Assembly (NCBI RefSeq): GCF_002115805.1
Contig: NZ_JFKC01000001.1
Location: 1 to 64,000, forward strand
Source: Marivita geojedonensis
Lineage (GTDB): Bacteria > Pseudomonadota > Alphaproteobacteria > Rhodobacterales > Rhodobacteraceae
Reading direction: 5' to 3'
Length of the DNA: 64,000 nt
The position numbers and the translations under genes were made by a program. The notes under the pieces are model-generated. The model had not been told where the DNA came from. It saw only the letters and a program-made list of their open reading frames with translations, and did no database searches. Positions 54,996 to 63,525 of this stretch are shown piece after piece. Numbering within the stretch: position 1 is the first letter of the stretch; each line of letters opens with the position of its first letter.

Positions 54996-57962
54996 ATGAC
55001 AGATCAAAGCCCTAACGATCTTTTCCACGCGTCCAGCTTTATGCAGGGGCACAACGCCGCGTATCTGGAACAGATGTACGCGCGCTACGCCAACGACCCG
55101 AACGCGGTCGACGAGGCGTGGCAGGCGTTTTTCCGGCAGCTGGGTGACGACGAGGTCAGCGTCAAGAAAGAGGCCACAGGGCCAAGTTGGGCGCGCACCG
55201 ACTGGCCACCCGTGCCGAACGACGACCTGACGGCGGCGCTTGACGGCCAGTGGCCCGTGGCTCCGGCCGAGATCAAAGGGGCAGGCGACAAGATCAAAGC
55301 CAAGGCACAGGAAAAAGGCGTTCAGGTCACCGACGACGCGATCCAGCGCGCCGTGCTCGACTCGATCCGCGCCCTGATGATCATCCGCGCCTACCGGATC
55401 CGGGGCCACCTGGCCGCCGATCTCGATCCGCTGGGCATGCGCGAGCAGACCCCGCACCCGGAGCTTGATCCGAAATCCTACGGCTTCACCGAAGCCGACA
55501 TGGATCGCCCGATCTTCATCGACAACGTGCTGGGCCTGCAGATCGCGTCCATGCGCGAAATCCTCGACATCGTGAAGCGCACCTATTGCGGCACCTTCGC
55601 GCTGCAGTACATGCACATCTCCGATCCGGAACAGTCCGCATGGCTGAAGGAACGGATCGAAGGCTACGGCAAGGAAATCGCCTTCACACGCGAAGGCCGA
55701 AAAGCGATCCTCAACAAGATGGTCGAGGCCGAAGGCTTCGAGAAATTCCTCCATGTGAAATACATGGGCACCAAGCGTTTTGGCCTTGATGGCGGCGAAA
55801 GCCTCATTCCTGCGATGGAGCAGATCATCAAGCGCGGCGGCAACCTTGGCGTCAAGGAGATCGTCATCGGCATGCCGCACCGCGGCCGCCTGTCGGTTCT
55901 GGCAAACGTGATGGGCAAACCCTATCGCGCCATCTTCAACGAATTCCAGGGCGGCAGCTTCAAACCGGAAGATGTGGATGGTTCAGGCGATGTGAAATAC
56001 CACCTCGGCGCGTCCTCCGACCGCGAGTTCGACGGCAATTCCGTCCACCTTTCTCTGACCGCCAACCCCTCGCACCTCGAGGCGGTGAACCCGGTGGTTC
56101 TGGGCAAGGTCCGTGCCAAGCAGGACCAGCTTAACGATGCAGAGCGCCGCGCGGTCATGCCCGTGCTGCTGCACGGCGACGCGGCCTTTGCCGGTCAGGG
56201 CGTTGTGGCCGAATGTTTCGCGCTTTCGGGCCTGCGCGGGCACAAGACCGGCGGCACCATCCATATCGTGGTGAACAACCAGATCGGCTTCACCACCGCG
56301 CCGCACTTCTCGCGCTCCTCGCCCTACCCGACCGACAACGCTCTGGTGGTCGAAGCGCCGATCTTCCACGTCAACGGCGACGACCCCGAAGCGGTGGTTC
56401 ACGCCGCCAAGGTGGCTACCGAGTTCCGCCAGAAATTCGGCAAGGACGTTGTCATCGACATGTTCTGCTACCGCCGCTTCGGTCACAACGAGGGGGATGA
56501 ACCGATGTTCACCAACCCGTTGATGTACAAGAAGATCAAGCAGCAGAAGACCACGCTCTCGATCTACACCGAGCGTTTGGTCAAGGACGGTCTGATCCCC
56601 GAGGGCGAAATCGAGGACATGAAGGCCGCGTTCCAGTCGCACCTGAACGAGGAATTCGAGACCGGCAAAACCTACAAGCCCAACAAGGCCGACTGGCTCG
56701 ACGGGCGCTGGAGCCATCTCGACCGTCAGGACAAGGACGATTACCAGCGCGGCCAGACCGCGATCCAACCGGACACCATGGCCCAGGTCGGTGAAGCGCT
56801 CACCCGCCTGCCCGACGGCTTCCCGGTTCACAAGACCGTGGCGCGCCTGCTCGAGTCCCGCAAAGAGATGTTCGACAAGGGCGAAGGCTTTGACTGGGCC
56901 ACCGCCGAGGCACTGGCCTTCGGCTCGCTGCTTACCGAGGGCTACCCGGTGCGTCTTGCCGGTCAGGACTCGGCACGCGGCACGTTCAGCCAGCGTCACT
57001 CGGGCATCGTGAACCAGGAAACCGAAGAGCGTTACTACCCGCTCAACCATATCCGGGAAGGCCAGTCGCGCTACGAAGTGATCGACTCCGCCCTGTCGGA
57101 ATACGCGGTTCTGGGCTTTGAATACGGCTACTCTCTGGCCGAACCCAATGCGCTGACGCTCTGGGAAGCGCAGTTCGGCGACTTCGCCAACGGTGCGCAG
57201 ATCATGTTCGACCAGTTCATCAGCTCGGGTGAATCGAAGTGGCTGCGCATGTCGGGCCTCGTCTGCCTGCTGCCGCACGGCTTCGAGGGTCAGGGCCCGG
57301 AGCACTCCTCCGCACGGCTTGAGCGCTTCCTGCAGATGTGCGGTCAGGACAACTGGATCGTGGCCAACTGCTCGACCCCGGCCAACTACTTCCACATCCT
57401 GCGCCGTCAGCTGCACCGCTCGTTCCGCAAGCCGCTGATCCTGATGACGCCGAAATCGCTTCTGCGTCACAAGCTGGCGATTTCCAAAGCCGACGAGTTC
57501 ACCACCGGCTCGAGCTTCCACCGCGTTCTGTGGGACGATGCGCAATACGGCAACTCTGACACCACTCTGGTCAGCGACGACAAGATCAAGCGCGTCGTGA
57601 TGTGTTCCGGCAAGGTCTACTACGATCTGCTGGAAGAACGGGATGCTCGCGGAATCGACGACATCTACATCCTGCGGTTCGAACAGTTCTACCCGTTCCC
57701 CGCCATCTCTGCCGTGAAGGAGCTGGAGCGCTTCCCGCAGGCCGAGATGATCTGGTGTCAGGAAGAGCCCAAGAACCAGGGGGCCTGGACCTTCATGGAA
57801 CCGAACCTCGAATGGGTTCTGAGCCGCATCAACGCCAAACATCCGCGTCCGCGCTATGTGGGCCGCGCCACATCGGCCTCCCCGGCAACGGGTCTGGCCA
57901 GCCAACACAAAGCACAGCAAGCCGCGCTCGTGAACGACGCGCTGACGATCGAAGGGAAATAA
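54996..57962 (+). CDS. sucA: 2-oxoglutarate dehydrogenase E1 component
   Basis: A 988-aa thiamine-diphosphate enzyme that decarboxylates 2-oxoglutarate and transfers succinyl to the E2 lipoyl group. The N-terminal E2-docking segment is HNAAYLEQMYARY. Active-site histidines are in GMPHRGRLSVLANV and SVHLSLTANPSHLEAVNP in outline, and the TPP motif is in HGDAAFAGQGVVAE through NNQIGFTT. The transketolase-like C-terminal half has RHSGIVNQETEERY. Length is normal. GGGAGG precedes the ATG. Confidence 0.97.
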   Translation: MTDQSPNDLFHASSFMQGHNAAYLEQMYARYANDPNAVDEAWQAFFRQLGDDEVSVKKEATGPSWARTDWPPVPNDDLTAALDGQWPVAPAEIKGAGDKIKAKAQEKGVQVTDDAIQRAVLDSIRALMIIRAYRIRGHLAADLDPLGMREQTPHPELDPKSYGFTEADMDRPIFIDNVLGLQIASMREILDIVKRTYCGTFALQYMHISDPEQSAWLKERIEGYGKEIAFTREGRKAILNKMVEAEGFEKFLHVKYMGTKRFGLDGGESLIPAMEQIIKRGGNLGVKEIVIGMPHRGRLSVLANVMGKPYRAIFNEFQGGSFKPEDVDGSGDVKYHLGASSDREFDGNSVHLSLTANPSHLEAVNPVVLGKVRAKQDQLNDAERRAVMPVLLHGDAAFAGQGVVAECFALSGLRGHKTGGTIHIVVNNQIGFTTAPHFSRSSPYPTDNALVVEAPIFHVNGDDPEAVVHAAKVATEFRQKFGKDVVIDMFCYRRFGHNEGDEPMFTNPLMYKKIKQQKTTLSIYTERLVKDGLIPEGEIEDMKAAFQSHLNEEFETGKTYKPNKADWLDGRWSHLDRQDKDDYQRGQTAIQPDTMAQVGEALTRLPDGFPVHKTVARLLESRKEMFDKGEGFDWATAEALAFGSLLTEGYPVRLAGQDSARGTFSQRHSGIVNQETEERYYPLNHIREGQSRYEVIDSALSEYAVLGFEYGYSLAEPNALTLWEAQFGDFANGAQIMFDQFISSGESKWLRMSGLVCLLPHGFEGQGPEHSSARLERFLQMCGQDNWIVANCSTPANYFHILRRQLHRSFRKPLILMTPKSLLRHKLAISKADEFTTGSSFHRVLWDDAQYGNSDTTLVSDDKIKRVVMCSGKVYYDLLEERDARGIDDIYILRFEQFYPFPAISAVKELERFPQAEMIWCQEEPKNQGAWTFMEPNLEWVLSRINAKHPRPRYVGRATSASPATGLASQHKAQQAALVNDALTIEGK

Positions 57963-57965
57963 GAC

Positions 57966-59477
57966 ATGACAACCGAAGTGCGTGTGCCCACGCTGGGCGA
58001 ATCCGTGACCGAGGCCACGGTCGCCACATGGTTCAAGAAGCCGGGCGACAGCGTTGCCGTGGACGAGATGCTGTGTGAACTGGAAACCGACAAGGTGACG
58101 GTCGAAGTGCCGTCCCCCGCTGCCGGCACCCTCGCCGAAATCGTCGCGGCCGAAGGTGAAACGGTTGGCGTCGATGCCCTGCTTGCCAATATCTCCGAAG
58201 GTGGAGCAGCCGCAGCCAGCCCGGCCAAGGCCGAAGCTCCGGCTGCCGCCGCCGCATCTGGCGACAGCGGGCCGTCGGTCGATGTGATGGTTCCGACACT
58301 TGGTGAGTCCGTGACCGAAGCCACGGTCTCGACATGGTTCAAGAAAGTCGGTGACACCGTCGCGCAGGACGAAATGCTCTGCGAGCTGGAAACCGACAAG
58401 GTCTCTGTCGAAGTGCCCGCGCCCACCGCAGGTGTCCTGTCCGAAATCCTCGCCGCCGAAGGTACAACCGTCGAAGCCGGTGGCAAGCTCGGTGTGATCG
58501 GCGGCAGCGCCGGTGCCGCCGCCTCCGCTCAGGCACAAGCCGCCTCGACTCCGGCAGCCCAGCCTTCCAGCAGCGGTGCGGATGTGGAAAACGCCCCCTC
58601 TGCCAAGAAGGCAATGGCCGAAGCCGGTCTCAGCGCCGATCAGGTCAAGGGTTCGGGCCGTGACGGTCGCGTGATGAAAGAAGACGTGGCCAAGGCTGTC
58701 GCTGCCGCCGCAAGCGCCCCGGCACAGACCTCTGCGCCCGTCGCCGCACCGCGCGCGCCGGTCAGTGCAGACGATGCCGCGCGTGAAGAGCGGGTCAAGA
58801 TGACCCGCCTGCGCCAGACCATCGCCCGCCGCCTCAAGGACGCACAGAACACCGCCGCGATCCTGACCACCTATAACGAAGTGGACATGACCGAAGTCAT
58901 GGCGCTGCGGAACCAGTACAAGGACCAGTTCGAGAAGAAACACGGCGTGCGCCTCGGCTTCATGTCCTTCTTCACCAAGGCCTGCTGCCACGCGCTCAAG
59001 GAAGTGCCCGAAGTCAACGCCGAGATCGACGGCACCGATATCGTCTACAAGAACTTCGTCCATATGGGCGTCGCTGCGGGCACCCCGCAGGGTCTGGTGG
59101 TTCCGGTCATCCGCGATGCCGACCAGATGAGCTTTGCAGAGATCGAAAAGGCGATTGCCGAAAAAGGCCGCCGCGCCCGTGACGGCAAACTGTCGATGGC
59201 CGAAATGCAGGGCGGGACCTTCACCATCTCCAACGGTGGTGTCTACGGTTCGCTCATGTCCTCGCCGATCCTCAACCCGCCGCAATCGGGTATCCTTGGC
59301 ATGCACAAGATCCAGGACCGCCCGATGGTCGTGAACGGTGAAATCAAGATCCGCCCGATGATGTATCTGGCCCTCAGCTACGACCACCGCATCGTCGACG
59401 GCAAAGGCGCCGTGACCTTCCTCGTCCGCGTCAAAGAAGCGCTCGAGGATCCGCGCCGCCTGCTGATGGATCTGTAA
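57966..59477 (+). CDS. sucB: dihydrolipoyllysine succinyltransferase (E2) with two lipoyl domains
   Basis: A 503-aa E2 core of the 2-oxoglutarate dehydrogenase complex. Two lipoyl domains are present: [14 protein letters not shown] (about 38-51) and [14 protein letters not shown] (about 140-153), each with the lipoylated lysine in ETDK, joined by Ala/Pro-rich linkers. The E1/E3-binding domain is [20 protein letters not shown] in outline. The catalytic domain ends with the histidine motif [13 protein letters not shown]. coli SucB has one lipoyl domain; two are known in Rhodobacteraceae. It starts 3 nt after sucA. Confidence 0.96.
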   Translation: MTTEVRVPTLGESVTEATVATWFKKPGDSVAVDEMLCELETDKVTVEVPSPAAGTLAEIVAAEGETVGVDALLANISEGGAAAASPAKAEAPAAAAASGDSGPSVDVMVPTLGESVTEATVSTWFKKVGDTVAQDEMLCELETDKVSVEVPAPTAGVLSEILAAEGTTVEAGGKLGVIGGSAGAAASAQAQAASTPAAQPSSSGADVENAPSAKKAMAEAGLSADQVKGSGRDGRVMKEDVAKAVAAAASAPAQTSAPVAAPRAPVSADDAAREERVKMTRLRQTIARRLKDAQNTAAILTTYNEVDMTEVMALRNQYKDQFEKKHGVRLGFMSFFTKACCHALKEVPEVNAEIDGTDIVYKNFVHMGVAAGTPQGLVVPVIRDADQMSFAEIEKAIAEKGRRARDGKLSMAEMQGGTFTISNGGVYGSLMSSPILNPPQSGILGMHKIQDRPMVVNGEIKIRPMMYLALSYDHRIVDGKGAVTFLVRVKEALEDPRRLLMDL

Positions 59478-59493
59478 TCGCGTTGCAGTCAGG

Positions 59494-59523
59494 CACGCAC
59501 CCTACGCCCCTGTAGGGTGCGTG
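59494..59523 (+). other. perfect 12-bp hairpin between sucB and the MAPEG gene
   Basis: CACGCACCCTAC (59494-59505) pairs exactly with GTAGGGTGCGTG (59512-59523) with a 6-nt loop. No T-run follows, so partial attenuation or mRNA protection is more likely than termination. Confidence 0.6.
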
Positions 59524-59548
59524 TTCTCACGCATCACGGGATGCTCTC

Positions 59549-59938
59549 ATGACCCCGGAACTCACCGCCCTCACCCTTGCCGCGCTTCTTCAGATGCTCC
59601 AGCTGACGCTCTATTCCGTCGCCGGACAAAAGCAGGTCGGCACGAGGACGGCACTGAAACCGCGGGACGAGGGCATCTCGCTGACCGGCAAGGCCGGTCG
59701 CATCCAACGGGCGATGAACAACCATTTCGAAGGGCTGATCCTTTTCGGAATCGGCGTGATGGTCATCACCTACTCGGGCAAGAACGACGCCATGACGGCT
59801 CTGGCCAGCGGGCTCTACCTGCTGGCGCGCATCCTCTACATTCCGGCCTATGTCTTTGGCTGGGTGCCCTGGCGCTCGCTGATCTGGGCGGTTGGGTTCT
59901 TCGCCACCCTCTACCTGCTTCTGGCTGCGCTCATGTAG
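59549..59938 (+). CDS. MAPEG family membrane protein
   Basis: A 129-aa four-helix membrane protein of the MAPEG family (eicosanoid/glutathione metabolism). It has AGRIQRAMNNHFEGLILFG, matching the conserved N-x-x-E motif, and ARILYIPAYVFG. Bacterial members are mostly uncharacterised; glutathione binding is possible. It lies between sucB and lpd, so is expressed with the suc operon. Confidence 0.9.
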   Translation: MTPELTALTLAALLQMLQLTLYSVAGQKQVGTRTALKPRDEGISLTGKAGRIQRAMNNHFEGLILFGIGVMVITYSGKNDAMTALASGLYLLARILYIPAYVFGWVPWRSLIWAVGFFATLYLLLAALM

Positions 59939-59966
59939 CTTCATCTTGCCCATAAACTCCGGGGGA

Positions 59967-59998
59967 GTCGCCGGAACGGCGACGGGGGCAGCGCCCCC
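59967..59998 (+). other. double hairpin upstream of lpd
   Basis: GTCGCCG (59967-59973) / CGGCGAC (59977-59983) followed by GGGGGC (59984-59989) / GCCCCC (59993-59998). G+C-rich without T-run; another punctuating structure in the suc operon. Confidence 0.5.
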
Positions 59999-60030
59999 CT
60001 GACCCCATCCAATACAAAGGACATCGCAAA

Positions 60031-61419
60031 ATGGCACAATACGACGTCATCGTCATCGGCTCCGGCCCCGGCGGCTATGTGGCCGCGATCCGCTGCGCGC
60101 AGCTGGGCCTGAAAACCGCCTGCGTCGAAGGCCGCGAGACTTTGGGCGGAACCTGCCTGAACGTGGGCTGCATCCCGTCGAAAGCGCTGCTGCACGCAAG
60201 CCACCAGCTGCACGAGGCCGAGCACAACTTCGCAAAGATGGGCCTCAAAGGCAAAGCCCCGTCCGTCGACTGGAAACAGATGCTGTCCTACAAGGACGAC
60301 GTGATCGGCCAGAACACCAAGGGCATCGAGTTCCTGTTCAAGAAGAACAAGATCGACTGGCTCAAGGGTTGGGGCTCCATCCCGGCGGCGGGCAAGGTCA
60401 AGGTCGGCGACGACGTGCATGACGCCAAGAACATCATCATCGCTTCCGGATCCGAAGCATCCTCCCTGCCCGGAATCGAGATCGACGAAAAGGTCGTCGT
60501 GACCTCGACAGGCGCGCTGGAGCTGCCGAAGATCCCGAAAAAGATGATCGTCATCGGCGCCGGTGTGATCGGTCTGGAACTGGGCTCGGTCTACAGCCGC
60601 CTGGGCACCGAGGTGCAAGTGATCGAATTTCTCGACACCATCACCCCCGGCATGGACGGCGAGGTGCAGAAGACCTTCCAGAAACTGCTGCAGAAGCAGG
60701 GCCTGAAATTCACCCTCGGCGCGGCGGTGCAAAAGGTCGACGCCAGCAAGTCCAAAGCCAAGGTCACCTACAAGCTGCGCAAGGATGACAGCGAACACGA
60801 CATGGACGCGGATGTCGTGCTCGTCGCCACCGGTCGTCGCCCCTATACCGACGGGCTGGGCCTCGATGCGCTGGGGATCGAGATGTCGCAGCGCGGTCAG
60901 ATCAAGACCGACGGCCACTGGCAGACCAATGTCAAAGGCATCTACGCCATCGGCGATTGCATCGACGGACCGATGCTGGCGCACAAGGCCGAGGACGAAG
61001 GCATGGCCTGCGCCGAAGTGATCGCCGGCAAGGCCGGGCATGTGAATTACGGCGTCATTCCCGGCGTGATCTACACCCACCCCGAAGTGGCGAATGTCGG
61101 CCAGACCGAAGAACAGCTCAAGGAAGCGGGCCGGAACTACAAGGTCGGCAAATTCAGCTTCATGGGCAATGGCCGCGCAAAGGCGAACTTTGCGGCTGAC
61201 GGGTTTGTAAAGATCCTCGCCGACAAGGACACCGACCGCATTCTGGGCGCTCATATCATCGGGCCGATGGCGGGCGATCTCATTCATGAGATCTGTGTGG
61301 CGATGGAGTTCGGTGCCTCGGCAGAGGATCTGGCGCTCACCTGCCACGCCCACCCGACCTATTCCGAAGCGGTGCGCGAAGCGGCCCTGGCCTGCGGTGA
61401 TGGTGCCATTCACATGTAA
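60031..61419 (+). CDS. lpd: dihydrolipoyl dehydrogenase (E3)
   Basis: A 462-aa flavoprotein that reoxidises the E2 lipoyl groups with NAD. FAD binding is in [17 protein letters not shown] and the redox disulfide is C42/C47 in [19 protein letters not shown] binding is in [15 protein letters not shown], and the C-terminal acid-base pair is in [10 protein letters not shown]. Length is standard. It closes the suc operon and serves the 2-oxoglutarate dehydrogenase made upstream. Confidence 0.97.
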   Translation: MAQYDVIVIGSGPGGYVAAIRCAQLGLKTACVEGRETLGGTCLNVGCIPSKALLHASHQLHEAEHNFAKMGLKGKAPSVDWKQMLSYKDDVIGQNTKGIEFLFKKNKIDWLKGWGSIPAAGKVKVGDDVHDAKNIIIASGSEASSLPGIEIDEKVVVTSTGALELPKIPKKMIVIGAGVIGLELGSVYSRLGTEVQVIEFLDTITPGMDGEVQKTFQKLLQKQGLKFTLGAAVQKVDASKSKAKVTYKLRKDDSEHDMDADVVLVATGRRPYTDGLGLDALGIEMSQRGQIKTDGHWQTNVKGIYAIGDCIDGPMLAHKAEDEGMACAEVIAGKAGHVNYGVIPGVIYTHPEVANVGQTEEQLKEAGRNYKVGKFSFMGNGRAKANFAADGFVKILADKDTDRILGAHIIGPMAGDLIHEICVAMEFGASAEDLALTCHAHPTYSEAVREAALACGDGAIHM

Positions 61420-61430
61420 ACGCATGGATC

Positions 61431-61504
61431 GGGGGACGCCTTTTTGAAAAGGCGCCCCCCAAGCGCGTTCAAACGCGCTTGGCCACGCGGTTTCGAAACC
61501 GCGT
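61431..61504. repeat. cluster of three perfect palindromes downstream of lpd
   Basis: CGCCTTTT/AAAAGGCG (61437-61454), flanked by G5 and C6, is followed by AAGCGCGTT/AACGCGCTT (61461-61480) and ACGCGGTTT/AAACCGCGT (61485-61504), each with a 2-nt centre. The layout resembles a REP-type palindromic unit. The first could act as a terminator-like end for lpd. Confidence 0.65.
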
Positions 61505-61709
61505 ATTCAAGGCACTTCGCAGAGCCTTTTCTAATCTCTGAAAGAAGCGGCGCCGCCCCGGTGGGCTGACGGTCTTCCGAAATATCGGGGATCGCTCCCC
61601 GGACCTGTGCCCGTCTCCGGGCCTTCGTGAAACCGGTTTCTCAAGGTCGGGGCGTCACCCCCAATTCGGAAAACCATCGTTCAGATCGCGGTGTGGGAGT
61701 GACCCTCTC
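61505..61709. other. intergenic region downstream of the palindromes
   Basis: About 200 bp with no gene I can support. The sequence is G+C-rich with runs such as GGGGATCGCTCCCC near 61587. Overlapping short frames on both strands lack ribosome-binding sites. Confidence 0.4.
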
Positions 61710-61749
61710 CGCTCGTTGCGCAACGTGGGGGCAGGTTGCGCAACGAGCG
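61710..61749. promoter_or_regulatory. perfect 15-bp inverted repeat upstream of the VOC gene
   Basis: CGCTCGTTGCGCAAC (61710-61724) and GTTGCGCAACGAGCG (61735-61749) are exact inverted copies around a 10-nt G-rich centre. Each arm itself contains the palindrome TTGCGCAA. It lies about 80 bp before the VOC start and could be an operator pair or a strong RNA hairpin. Confidence 0.6.
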
Positions 61750-61826
61750 TTAAGGTTTTGGAAAGCGACCGTACGGTCCGGTTTCGTGCTACACTTGACC
61801 CCATCGGTAAAACGAAAGGACAGGCC

Positions 61827-62198
61827 ATGCATCTCGGCGCGTTTTCGCTCAGCCTCGCAGTCAAAGACCTCACCGCTTCAAGGACGTTTTACGAAGCGAT
61901 CGGGTTTGAAACCCTTGGCGGCGATGCCGAGGCCGGGTGGCTGATGCTCAAGAGCGGGGACACCGTGCTTGGTCTCTTTCAGGGTATGTTCGAAAAGAAC
62001 ACCCTGACCTTCAATCCCGGTTGGGACCAGTCGGCGCAGCCACTCCAAGACTTCATGGACGTGCGCGCCATTCAGGCGGAGCTGAAATCAAAGGGGATGA
62101 CCCTCGAAGTGGAAACCGACCCTTACGGCACCGGGCCTGCGCATATCGTGCTGACCGATCCGGACGGCAATCCGGTGCTGATCGACCAGCACCACTGA
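61827..62198 (+). CDS. VOC/glyoxalase superfamily protein
   Basis: A 123-aa protein with the paired beta-alpha-beta-beta-beta fold of the VOC superfamily: FSLSLAVKDLTASRTFYEAIGF opens it in outline and HIVLTDPDGNPVLIDQH closes it. Dioxygenase, lyase or resistance roles are possible; the metal ligands are not fully clear. ATG 61827 follows AAAGGA; longer in-frame starts would run into the inverted repeat. Its stop directly abuts that of the PPOX gene (TGA then TCA). Confidence 0.85.
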   Translation: MHLGAFSLSLAVKDLTASRTFYEAIGFETLGGDAEAGWLMLKSGDTVLGLFQGMFEKNTLTFNPGWDQSAQPLQDFMDVRAIQAELKSKGMTLEVETDPYGTGPAHIVLTDPDGNPVLIDQHH

Positions 62199-62804
62199 TC
62201 ACCAGAGCCGCGGGATGGCCTTTTCCTCGTAGGTGGCGTCATAGTCTGCGCCGCCCATCGCGCCATCGGTCATGTCGGCCAGGATCTCGCCCACTGTCGG
62301 CAGACCATCGGGCACAGGCGCGCCGTCCCAAAGCCCCGAGCGCATCAGCGCCTTGGCGCATTGGGTGTAAACCTCGCTCACCTCGGTGACGATCACGGTT
62401 GAAGGCTGCATGTTCTTCTTTTCGAAACTGGCGCGCAGGTCGGGGTCGTCGGTGATCCACGCTTTGCCGTTCACCCGCACCGTAGTCTTGGTGCCGGGGA
62501 TCATGAACAGGAAGGCGATGCGCGGGTCTTCGATGAGATCGCGCAAAGCGTCGAGCCGGTTGTTCCCGCGCCAGTCGGGGAGCAGGATCGTGCGGGGATC
62601 GGCCACCCGCACCACCGGGTCCACATCCCCGCGCGGTGTGCCATGTGCGCCGCGCGTGCCGACGGTCGAGATCACGCAGAACCGCGCGGCCTCGACCCAG
62701 CGGCGATAGCTGGGCGTCAGATGATCGGCGACTTTGCTGAGCGATGCCGGCACGGGCGCGTCATAGAGCGCTTCCAACTCGGCAGCGGTCTCAATGCGGC
62801 GCAT
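62199..62804 (-). CDS. pyridoxamine 5'-phosphate oxidase-family (PPOX/FMN-binding split barrel) protein
   Basis: A 201-aa flavin-binding split-barrel protein of the MSMEG_1061-like PPOX group. Segments are AARFCVISTVGTRGAHGTPRGD in outline, ILLPDWRGNNRLDALRDLIEDP and FLFMIPGTKTTVRVNGKAWI. A flavin or F420-like cofactor role is expected, but no substrate is known. It overlaps the start of no other gene; the PlsC gene end overlaps its 5' end by 14 nt. Confidence 0.85.
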   Translation of the reverse strand: MRRIETAAELEALYDAPVPASLSKVADHLTPSYRRWVEAARFCVISTVGTRGAHGTPRGDVDPVVRVADPRTILLPDWRGNNRLDALRDLIEDPRIAFLFMIPGTKTTVRVNGKAWITDDPDLRASFEKKNMQPSTVIVTEVSEVYTQCAKALMRSGLWDGAPVPDGLPTVGEILADMTDGAMGGADYDATYEEKAIPRLW

Positions 62805-63525
62805 GGAACCCGGCTTCTTCGTTCAGGCGGTTGGATGCGGTTTCGATCCGCTCTTCCAGAAGTGAGAGGAACTGATCGCGCGGCAGGCCTGGCGGGATCG
62901 GTTCGAGGAATTCGACGACGGCTGTCCCCTGTTTGCGGTAGATGCCGCGCTTGGGCCAGAACAGGCCCACATTCGCCGCCACCGGGACACAGGGCTGGTT
63001 CAGTTGTTCATAGAGCACTGCCGTGCCGACCTTGTAGGGCGCCTTCACGCCCGGAGCGATACGGGTGCCCTGCGGGTAGATGATCAGCTGTCCGGGCGTT
63101 GCCGTGCCTTTTTTCACTCCGTCGACCATCTGCTTGATCGCCACAGAGCGCTTGCCCCGATCTACGGGGATACAGCCGATGCGCAGACCGTACTGGCCGA
63201 CGATGGGCGAATACATCAGGATGCGCTTCATGATGAACTTCCCGGCGGGGACCGCCGAGAACACCATGAACACGTCAAGGAAGCTCTGGTGTTTCGACGC
63301 CACGATACATTCGTAGTCGGGTGGTGTTCCACGGATCTCGGTTTTCAACCCGATCATCCACGGTGCCGCCCAGCGCACAAAGCGGCAGACGCTCATGCAG
63401 GCGACACGAGCCCCGCGCCGCGATACCAGCGCCCACGGGAACAGCACGATGCCCACCACCGCAATCGAGACATAGACCATGATGATGTAGACGAGGGAAC
63501 GGAGCCACTGGATTGCATATGCCAT
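62791..63525 (-). CDS. plsC: 1-acyl-sn-glycerol-3-phosphate acyltransferase
   Basis: A 244-aa membrane enzyme forming phosphatidic acid. An N-terminal hydrophobic helix (SLVYIIMVYVSIAVVGIVLF) precedes motif I SKHQSFLDVFM (HX4D). Then come GCIPVDRGKRS and the motif III region IIYPQGTRIAPG. ATG 63525 shares one base with the ftsX stop (TGATG), so it is coupled to ftsX. The adjacency of cell-division and phospholipid genes is seen in other alphaproteobacteria. Confidence 0.92.
   Translation of the reverse strand: MAYAIQWLRSLVYIIMVYVSIAVVGIVLFPWALVSRRGARVACMSVCRFVRWAAPWMIGLKTEIRGTPPDYECIVASKHQSFLDVFMVFSAVPAGKFIMKRILMYSPIVGQYGLRIGCIPVDRGKRSVAIKQMVDGVKKGTATPGQLIIYPQGTRIAPGVKAPYKVGTAVLYEQLNQPCVPVAANVGLFWPKRGIYRKQGTAVVEFLEPIPPGLPRDQFLSLLEERIETASNRLNEEAGFHAPH

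Noticed and set aside
53715-55880. 721-codon antisense frame over sucD and sucA
   Set aside because: Same codon-bias artefact; no ribosome-binding site and no recognisable protein family.
55983-59387. 1134-codon open frame antisense to sucA and sucB
   Set aside because: It lies opposite two unmistakable genes. Long antisense frames are expected in high-G+C DNA with strong third-position bias. Its product has low-complexity His/Arg/Gly-rich stretches and no domain.
61437-61504. CRISPR array
   Set aside because: The three units are different palindromes, not identical repeats with unique spacers, and no cas gene is present.
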